Both the position numbers and the translations under genes were made by a program. Shown in pieces: positions 37,101-47,500 of a stretch of DNA of 64,000 nucleotides. The notes beneath the pieces are model-generated. The model was not told where the DNA came from, did no database searches, and saw only the letters and a list, made by a program, of their open reading frames with translations. Source of the DNA: Pseudorasbora parva (Eukaryota > Chordata > Actinopteri > Cypriniformes > Gobionidae); assembly GCF_024679245.1 (NCBI RefSeq), contig NC_090173.1:11763513-11827512 (forward strand), read 5' to 3'. Positions within the stretch are counted from its first letter, which is position 1. Each line of letters starts with the position of its first letter.

Positions 37101-40100
37101 TTTGAATAGGCGCCCTCTAGTGGACGGAAAGCTGCATAGTGCACCTTTAACATTGTACAAGAGTCCCTTCTGAAATTGCATGAATAAGTTGTGCAACTCT
37201 GTTCTCATGACGTTGCATAAAGTTTGCACTCTTCTATATTTTGAGCTTTGCATAATTCATCAAATCAAAATCAAATCACTATTTGTCACGCAACCATATA
37301 CACAATTGCTAAAGTGGTGAAATTCTTGGGTGCAGTTCTGTGCAACATTGTCCTGCATCTCGGCGTGACTATTACAGCAAACATCAGATACATATGAAGC
37401 GCAGGAACATTAAACAATAAATAATATACACAGTGTGACTCGCTATTATTTACACCGCAATACACACTATATTTAACCAAATATACACTAAATAATACTA
37501 CACTAACAATAATAATATACAATGTAGTTACAATATATATAGAGATCCATATGTACACTAGATATGCATCATAAACACATATACATATGTATGTGTGTGT
37601 GTGTGTATATATATATATACAAAAATCTTTTTGTGTGAAGTGAACATATCCCTCGCACTCAATTTTTCATAACTCGCCTGTTTGTACTTAATAAACCAAT
37701 AAAAACATTTGGCGTGAGGTCACAGCGTTTGGGTTTGCGCGCTCACAAGGTTTGCAAAAAGTAAACAGGCTTAAACACTCAAGGTTAGAGCCAGGGCCGA
37801 CGACAGTATGAAGCCTGCATTTCGCTTAAGATGGGTTACATTTGGAAATATATTACATCTACATTTCAGTGGTAACACATAAGGTGTTGATCATCTTTCT
37901 TTATTATTGTTAGCACTACCTCGAACTAAAGCGGCGTCTCTTCAGAGCTGTCATTTTCTTAAATGAGCCGCGGCAATGTTTCAAATGAGCTTCTAACGCT
38001 AGACAAATGCCTTTATATTAAACGCGATCACCTTGTACCCAAACCATTTCGAAACTAAGGAGCCATTTGTCCTCCGATTACAAACAAGCTCCTCTGCGGC
38101 GCGTTTGCGGGACTCATGTTTCGGGCTGTGGGGGATTTTAAAAAAGTGACGTGAGTGGATGGAGGCGGCAGCGCTAGGACAGTGTGTGTGTGTGTGTGCG
38201 AGAGAGAGAGAGAGAGAGCGCGCGGCTCACGGCTGTTATTTCAAATAGCGCAGCATATTTTAAACTAATCGGTTAACCGGTTTCAACCGGCAAATGAGGC
38301 TCGGTGGTCGGTCAAGAAAATGTTTAGTTTTCGCCATCCCTAGATTGAACCGTTCGGTTTTGCATTTAATTAATTATTTCCATTTCTCTTAGTTTATTTC
38401 GGCTCTTTTTGAGTGTGCGTGTGAGTCTGCGCGCTGATATGAGCAAATATCCAATCATACGCACCAACGTTAGGCTGTGTTTAAAGCCGGTTAAACATTT
38501 CATTTGCGTACTTATGCACTGTTCTGAGGGCGCGCACTAAACGTCTGTCAAACACACGATTACTGGACAGTCTTACTGCGCTAACGCTGTCAAATACACA
38601 CAAGGTTAAAGGAAGCATTTGTCTCGAGAACATTTTGCCATCATAAGTTCTCTCACTCGGGGGACAGATGGGCTTACCAGCACTCCTGAACGCAGTGATG
38701 GACTCGGTCCTCATTCGGCTGGCGTTTGGATGGATTCTCGTTTGTGGTGATTATTATGATAACTCTTGTTTCAGTAATTGATTTCCTCAAAAGTAACTTC
38801 ATTTTGTAAGATCATTTTCATCGAAGTAATTGAGACAGATGATGACATTGTGATCAAATACACTAAACTTATTTACCCGCTCCACAGCGCCACCCAGTGC
38901 ATTAAGTTATAACTGCGAGATTTAGAGGGATTTATCATGGATCCAGTGCATTACAGCCAGCAAATCAACGCAGTAAAATTCGAAAAGTATTTTTAGTTTT
39001 CGAATATTAATTACAGATCGAATATTCATGCACACCCCTACTAAAAGACGTGACGCTCCTGCGCGAGATGCTGCAAAAGACGCGAGATGTGAGCGCAACG
39101 GTTAAAGACGTCTGTCTAGTGTGTATTTACAATGGAAAAATGTAGCGTGTGTGTGAACTGCCCTCTTATTCCACCATATCTGCACGTTGCAAGTCTTTGG
39201 TGGACACAAACTCTAGAGCGACTACTTTAAATTGTGTCTCATATGGTTTCCTGTGCTTTTTGTCTTTCAGGAACATGGAGCACTGCTTCCACATGTGTGA
39301 TCGAGTCGTCATTTACTTCTTTATTGCTGCTTCTTATACACCCTGGTACGGATTCTTTACACAGATTCACTGATTTCATATTTAAAATCACTGCTACTTT
39401 AAAACATGTCCAGGTTTGTTTATTTATATATGTATATTATATTATATATATATATATATATATATGTAATTTTTTTTTTTTTTTTTTTATCTGTCTGAAA
39501 GAAGTCTCTTATTCTCAGCGAGACTGCCTTTATTTGATCAAAAATACAATAATATTGTGAAATATTAATTTAAAATACGTGTTTTTTTTTAATGAATAAA
39601 TGTTAAAATGTAATTCAGTGTCTTAAGCCCTGAAGTCCTTCAGAAATCATTCTAATTTGGTGCTCAAGAAACATTTGATTATTATCATTGTTGAAAACCC
39701 ATCATATGTTTGAGGGGAAAAAGTCTTTTTGATGAATAGATTTAATTAAAATATTTTAAATCAAAAAAAGAAAAGGAAAAAAAAAAGTCTTTGCTGTGAC
39801 TTCTGATCCACAGTCAATGCATTCTCTCATTTCTCAACAGTACCTCCCATCTAACATCTTGTACTTGCGGAAGTGACGTCAGTGTAAAAATACATTTTAC
39901 ACGCATTAATGGTCTCTTTTCGACGATGTTCTGTAATGTCAGTGATCTGGTAGCACAGCATTTTTGATCCAGCCGTCTGTTTTGACAGCGTTTGGACACT
40001 TTCCTCTGCGAGTGTGAATAATTCAGCGCTAAAGAGCACAGAAGTGAAGTGAGGTTTAACTCCTGTCACGGGGCATCTTTAATTAATGGGATGAAACCAT

Positions 40101-42897
40101 GCGTAAATCATGCTACCATCTTCACGTTTAGCTTAACCGCATTATCAGTGATTTTAACATTTATCAAATGGACTCAAGTTCCGACTCTTAAAATATAACC
40201 TAATGAGCCAAGTTCAGCGCTGTACACACACACACACGAATGCTGTTTGTCTGTGTTACACATCTTACACGCACTTACTGTAGTAATAGGCCACTTGAGA
40301 TCTGATGTGCATCTCACCATGCCGTTGAAAGATTTACCATACTCATTTACCACAATATTTACATGCTATAAGAATGGCACGTCTGACACTTCACGAAGAT
40401 CAGTCATTTTTACATGCTACCCCTTATAAATAATCAAGCATTGCCGGTTTTGTCATGATGCTGGTTAAGGGATGGATCAGGGTGTGTGTGTGATGGTTAC
40501 ACACATTCCTCTGTGATGAGTGCAGCACTAATGTGTGTGTGTGTGTGTGTGTTCCTGCAGGCTCAATCTCCGGGAGCTCGGGCCGCTCGCTGCTCACATG
40601 CGCTGGTTTGTTTGGTTGATGGCGGCCGCCGGAACCATCTATGTGTTTAACTACCACGAAAAGTACGCTTGACTTCAACTTAACGTCTTATACTGTATCT
40701 GACGCCGCATCTTAACTATGGCCAAGAGTAATCATTGACATGCACTAGGTGTTCAATTATATTTGTTTAAATGTAGAACTGATAGCATCTTGAAGTGTGG
40801 ATATAGATATATGATTTGTGTTTTTTAATTTGCCATCAAAATAGCCTTGGATGCTGACATGCACTAAATAAAACCTAAATATTATTATTATTTTATAAAA
40901 TAAAATCTAAATATTATTCAAATAAATATATATGTGTATTAAGCATTGACAAAATAGATAATTTAGCATTCACAAACTAGACATTTTATTTTTTTTAATT
41001 TGTCTGATGATAAAGTCTGTGTTTTGTGTTTGTGCAGGTATAAATTAGTGGAGTTGGCATTTTACTTGACCATGGGCTTCTTTCCTGCACTAGTGGTGAC
41101 ATCAATGGTGAGTGTGAGTGAGTGTGTGTGTGTGTGTGTGTGTGCTCAGTTCTTGTTCAAGATTATGGCTGCATCCGAAATTGCATAGAAAGGTACAAGT
41201 AATTACTTCACGACTGCTTAAAAAATATATCACAGTCTATGTAGCATGAATGCTATCTGGACGTAGTACATTCGCCATGTTGTCATGTGACCCACCAGTG
41301 TCAGTTACGTCACTTCACCTCCATTCACAAATTGTTTGTTCCCATGGCCTAATATGATAGTTACTTACGGACAGCAGCTTTAATTAAAAAGTCTCCCTGA
41401 AAGTTTGATTTGGAATATTTTGCAAGAGTGTGATTATAAACATTAAAGGTGGGGGTAAGAGTTTTCCGGTAACCAAAACGAACATGCCCTTACCCCAAAA
41501 GGGCCTCGCCCTATTTTGATCGCTCTCTCCGGTTTTGTTTGAAGACCACAACTGCTGCTGGGATATCATTAAATTGCCCGTGCATTGTCTGATTTAATTA
41601 TTAACATCATTAATGTGATTGGATGTAAAACTTGCTTCTTCAGATGCAATCAATAACTTGTAATTAGATTTGTGCCAGTTCAGAAATGAGGGATTGTGTC
41701 AAATAACCAGAATTAATACAAATTAAAGATATTTTAATTATTAAAGAAAATTAAAGATAAAAAAATTCAAGATATTGTTGCACAAACGTTGGATTTCTAA
41801 TATTTTTTAACATGTGATATAATGAAGCTATAGCCTATCACAAGAGAGCTATTTTCACAAATGTGAGCATGACTGCAAACTTTATATTGCTTTTAAACAA
41901 ACAAAATACATTTAAAAATGAAAACAGTCAACATTTATGCATTTTGCAATTTAGATGCTGCATCTGTACCACCACCAGTGCAAAGATGAATTGTGTTAAT
42001 GATTTCATTGGATTGGTATAACAGCTCTCTATATTTTCTAATTGTTTATTGATTAAAAGGAAGTTATTTCTCAGGCAGTAATGTGGATCTTTATGAATTT
42101 AATGAGTGCTGGTCTGGTCTTGTTCTTGACTAAAACACTAACTTAGCGATTCCCAAAAACACACACACAGTTCTCATGAACAACTCGATTGCAAGAGCAC
42201 GACAGTCCAACTATCCAACATATTACAATAATGACAAGATTAGAGAGTTATAGCGAACACGAAAAGAGGACCCAAAGCAAACAAACATATATTGGGAGTT
42301 TATCATCTTACTTTTCGGACACACGACGCTTGAAACAGACAGTGGCTCGACCGCAAGTGCCGAAGTCAACCACAATACAATAACAAGCGAGCAGGAGCAT
42401 ATTCAAGCAAACGCCAGAAATTAGTTCAGTGAAACGAAACAACCAATGTTACTCACCTATCGTCCTATTTCCGGCATTAATTCCCGTTCCTTGAGTTCTC
42501 TCCTCCGCTATTAAGCTGATTTTGCTCCATAGACATCTTCCACATGTTTATTATCTGCCATCTCCCGATGCTCGGCTAATGTCCGTCATGTGTCGTGTGT
42601 TTTGAATAACGAGCGATCTCTTCTCTCCATCATTAGTAGACACGCCCCTTACTGCTGATTAATGGGGCGTTCAAGTCATGTCGTGCAGATCGTATTTACG
42701 AGGTGAACCATACCTGTCAACATTTGAGTATCAAAATCCGGGAGATTTCTGGAGGGGGGTGGGGGGTGGGGGGGTGGTGGGGGGTAGATGCTTTAAAATC
42801 TAAAATGAATACATATTTTTTTATATATATTAATACGTTTTTTTGTTTTTTAATTAACTATATTGATTTTTTTTCTGTGATTCATCTTAATTAATTG

Positions 42898-42950
<53 letters not shown>

Positions 42951-44470
42951 ATATATATATAAACTCAGCAAAAAAAGAAACGTCCCTTTTTCAGGACTGT
43001 GTATTTCAACAATAATGTGGTAAAAATCCAAATAACTTTACAGATTTTCATTGTAAAGGGTTTAAACAATGTTTTCCATGCATGTTCAATTAACCATAAT
43101 CAATTAATTAACATGCACCTGTGGAATGGTCGTTAAGACCTTAACAGCTTACAGAGAGTAGGCATTTAGGGTCACAGTTCTAAAAACGCAGGACACTAAA
43201 GAGACTTGTCTACTGACTGTGAAAAACACCCAAAGAAAGATGCCCAGGGTCCCTGCTCATCTGCGTGAACGTGCATTAGGCATGCTGCAGGGAGGCATGA
43301 GGACTGCTGATGTGGCTAGGGCAATAAATTGCCATGTCCACACTGTGAGACGCCTAAGACAGCGCTACAGGGAGACCGGAAGGACAGCTGATCATCCTCG
43401 CAGTGGAAGACCACGTGTAACAACACCTGCACAGGATCGGTACATCCGAATATCACACCTGCGTGACAGGTACAGGATGGCCACAACAACTGCCCGAGTC
43501 ACACCAGGAACACACAATCCCTCCATCAGTGCTCAGACTGTCCGTAATAGGCTGAGAGAGGCTGGACTGGGGGCTTGTAGGCCTGTTGTAAGGCAGGTCC
43601 TTACCAGACATCACCAGCAACAACGCTGCCTATGGGCACAAACCCACCTTCGCTGGACCAGACAGGAGTGGCAAAAAGTGCTCTTCACTGATGAGTCACG
43701 GTTTTGTCTCACCAGGGGTGATGGACGGGTTCGTGTTTATCGTCGAAGGAATGAGTGTTACACCGAGGCCTGTACTCTGGAGCGGGATCGATTTGGAGGT
43801 GGGGGGTCCGTCATGGTCTGGGGGTGGGGTGGTATATCACATCACCATCGGACTGAGCTTGTTATCATTGCAGGCAATCTCAATGCCTTGCGGACGGTAC
43901 AGGGAAGACATCCTCCTCCCTCATGTGGTACCCTTTATGCATGCTCATCCGGACATGATCCTCCAGCAGGACAATGCCACCAGCCATACTGCTCATTCTG
44001 TGCATGAGTTTCTGCATGACAGCAATGTCAGTGTTCTGCCATGGCCAGCGAAGAGCCCGGATCTCAATCCCATTGAGCATGTTTGGGACCTGTTGGATCG
44101 CAGGGTGAGGGCTAGGGCCATTCCCCCCAGAAATGTCCAGGAACTTGCAAGTGCCTTGGTGGAAGAGTGGGGTAACATCTCACAACAAGAACTGACAAAT
44201 CTGGTCCAGTCCATGAGGAGGAGATGCACTGCAGTACTTCAAGCAGCTGGTGGCCACACCAGATACTGACTGGTACTTTTGATTTTGAGCCTCCCTTCAT
44301 TCAGGGGCACATTATTCTATTTCTGTTAGTCACATGTCTGTAAAACATTTTTAGTTTATGTCTTATGGTGTTGACTCTTTTAGTGTTCATACAAATATTT
44401 ACACACATTAAGTTTACTGAAAGTAAAAACAGTTGAAAGTCAGAGGACGTTTCTTTTTTTGCTGAGTTTA

Positions 44471-44513
<43 letters not shown>

Positions 44514-47500
44514 GATTTTATTTATAATGTCAACCTGTCAACATTTGAGTATCAAAATCCGGGAGATTTCTGGAGGGGGGTGGGGGGGGTAGATGCTTTA
44601 AAATCTAAAATTAATACATATTTTTTTATATATATATTAATACGTTTTTTTGTTTTTTAATTAACTATATAGATTTTTTTTTCTGTGATTTCATCTTAAT
44701 TAATTGCCATATATATATATATAATAGATTTTATTTATAATGCACTTTTCATTCCGAAGAATCTCAAAGTGCAACAAATATATATATATTTTTTATAGCA
44801 CTTTGAGATTTTGTTTAATATAAAGTGCATTATAAATAAAATTTATTATTATTAGTTCCAAATGAATGTAGAAACAACATAAAAATTTGTTTAAGGGAAT
44901 CTTTTTATCTTTTTAGGCCAGTATCACTGATAGTAATACAGCTTCTGATGTCTCTATGAAATATTTAATTCACACTTAAATGAAATAACACATTAACATT
45001 TATTAAGCTTCAAAAAATATAACTTTTAATTTAAGTGAATTAAAAAACAAAAATCACTCACATAAACCCATAATACATTTCATTTGTACCAGTGCTCAAG
45101 AACTTAACAAGTAGGAAAAATACGTTATCAGTTTGCACTACATACATTATGAATTATATATAGATTAATCCTTATTAAAGGCACTGAAGTTATTTAGTCA
45201 AGAGCAGAGCATATTTAGTGAGCAATTACTTTTGTTCTTTACATTGTCATTATAAGTGGTTACTGTCACTTTAAAAGATCTTCCGCTGTCGCACATGATG
45301 CGTAGCCTTTCTCACACCTCTTTAAACTCATTTAAGATGTTAAATTAACTTTTTAAGGCTGCTCTTACAAAGCAACTTAACAAAACTGGTATATTGGCAT
45401 AATTGTGTGTGTTATTGTTTGTTAAAGCGCGAAATAGAACTTGAATCTGGGCGTTGTGTGAGTTTTTCATACAGCACGTTCTCTTTGTCTTGTCGCTCTT
45501 AAATGGTTTAAAAGCATTTGCATGAATAAACACCTGATCATATAATGTAAGTCAGGGGATTACAGAAAATAAATATTTACCAGTGGAGTCTTCTCTCGTT
45601 TCTGCCATGGTTTCTACTAATGATGCTAGATTCAACTTCCCGCGCCCTGCGCAGATATCAACAGCGCAACTAGGTTGCCAGGTCGAGGCCACAAAGGGTT
45701 TGAAACTTGTGCAGTGTGTCGATTGTATGAGTCCCCGTTTCATACAAGATCTGGCAACTGAACAACCTTGGAATAACACATTTGTGATTATTCAAAGAAC
45801 GAGGTTTGGGCCATACAAATTACGGGAGATTTCCGGGAGAAATTACAAAACGGGAGGGGGGCGGGAGATGGGTTTGAAATACGGGAGACTCCCGGCAAAA
45901 ACGGGAGTGTTGACAGGTATGACAGTTGAACGCACATGAACGCCACCGCGAAGTCGTAAATACCAGTGGGAAATTGGGGATTTTCTTTAAGCCCCGATCT
46001 GTACGAGTTGGGGGCTTGTCCGTGAGAAACATGGCGGAATCAATGGATGAAAGCGACAATAAAAGATGCCTTCACGTGCTATCGGAATTACGAGTTTGCG
46101 AAGTAAAAATTGCACATGAACGCCCTCTGGTGTCGTGTTTACGACTGGGAAGTTCGGAAATAATTTTCATACCCAATTTCCCGAGATGGGCGTGGCATAA
46201 CCGTCAAAAATGGCAGATGGGAGACAAATTTCTGCTGTGGCAGCAGGTGTTTTATTAGTTTTTTTCCACAACAATTTAATTGTCTTGTCTTGTCTTTAAA
46301 GTAGTACATATTTACATAAATTAATAATCATTTGAAGTATATTGTGTATTTTAAACACATCGAAAATCGCATCTAGTTGACCATAATTCCAGAATAGTGA
46401 GCAAGCTGACTATCTAGATAGTGTGGTAAAAGTAGCTATACAATAGGATCATGTGTGGCTGAAAACTATTCCCATTTTAGTCTTTAAGCAGCCGTTATTG
46501 TCTACATTATGCCTTTATTGTGAATGTGATGATAAACAATATGCTTTCATGTTGTGCTGCTAGTGTTTGCCGGTGATTCGCTGATTTTCTGGGACCGGGA
46601 AATGACTGAAATGGTTATAGTGTTAAAATAACATTTTCCAAAGACGCACAAAAGTATGAACCTGGCGTCCTCCATTCTTTCCGACAACAAAGCACCTGAA
46701 CACAACAAGCTCGTAATCACGACTTCTGAAGTGGGAAGTAGGAAACTTCGATAGCACGTGAAGGCCACATAATAACGGGTATTTATGCTGCCTTCACATG
46801 CTTTCGAAGTTTCCTACTTCCCCCTTCAGAAGTCGTGGATACGAGCTTGTTGTGTTCAGGTGCTTTGTTGTCGGAAAGAATGGAGGACGCCAGGTTCATA
46901 CTTTTGAACGCATCAGAGGGCGTTCATGTGCAATTTTTACCTAGGAAACTCGTATTTACGATAATTCCGATAGCACGTGAAGGCAGCATTACCAGTGACA
47001 CTGTCCGGCTTGGAAAATATTCCAATTAAGGCATATTGAAGGTTAAAATACCTTTTTAATGATTTAATAAATGTAATAATTTAAAAGTTTGGTCATGAGG
47101 TATCGTATCGGTATCTGCCATTCTGTCCTTGAAATTATCAGTACCGTATCAAAAACAAAATAAGCGATATCGCTCATCGCTACCGCTGATTGGCTACAAG
47201 TTTGTTTTGGGACTCGGTCCGAGACACTTTTACTAGAACATTTTTGAAATAACACTTATACCACCTTTAACTTTTTTGCTCAGCAGCCACTGGGGCTAGT
47301 GGTTTTCCCGGTTCTTGGTGTCCGTTCCCCGACTGGAGCTATCGCCGGAAATGTCCGCATTTTACTGCTTGTTCAAAACAACCTACAGATATTTATATTT
47401 TTTAAAAAGCACCCAACCAACTTACAGCAGATGCAGGTTAAAGGAGCAATCTTGTAGTGCTTATTTTCACCAGCAGATGGCGCTATGTGATACGCTTACT

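Larger units (their letters stand above)
42713..44742 (+). repeat. Tandem duplication, first copy split by Tc1
   Basis: A unit running from CCTGTCAACATTTGAG through a TA tract to AATAGATTTTATTTATAATG occurs twice. Copy 1 is 42713-42959 plus 44471-44530, interrupted by the Tc1 element. Copy 2 is 44534-44742 with a short intact TA tract, giving the unoccupied site. Confidence 0.75.
42709..45921. mobile_element. CATACCTGTCAACA-ended element, interrupted
   Basis: The left end CATACCTGTCAACA and right end TGTTGACAGGTATG are inverted. CGGGAGATTTC blocks appear near both. Flanking AGGTGAAC and AGTTGAAC are similar but offset by two bases, so the duplication is uncertain. A tandemly duplicated segment and a Tc1 element lie inside. 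Confidence 0.55.

Noticed and set aside
38330..39040. A complete hAT element in mmd intron 3
   Set aside because: Two right-end-like motifs are visible, but no matching left ends or target duplications were found.
45583..45939. 118-codon plus-strand ORF
   Set aside because: It runs into the inverted terminus of the CATACCTGTCAACA element and has no recognisable domain.
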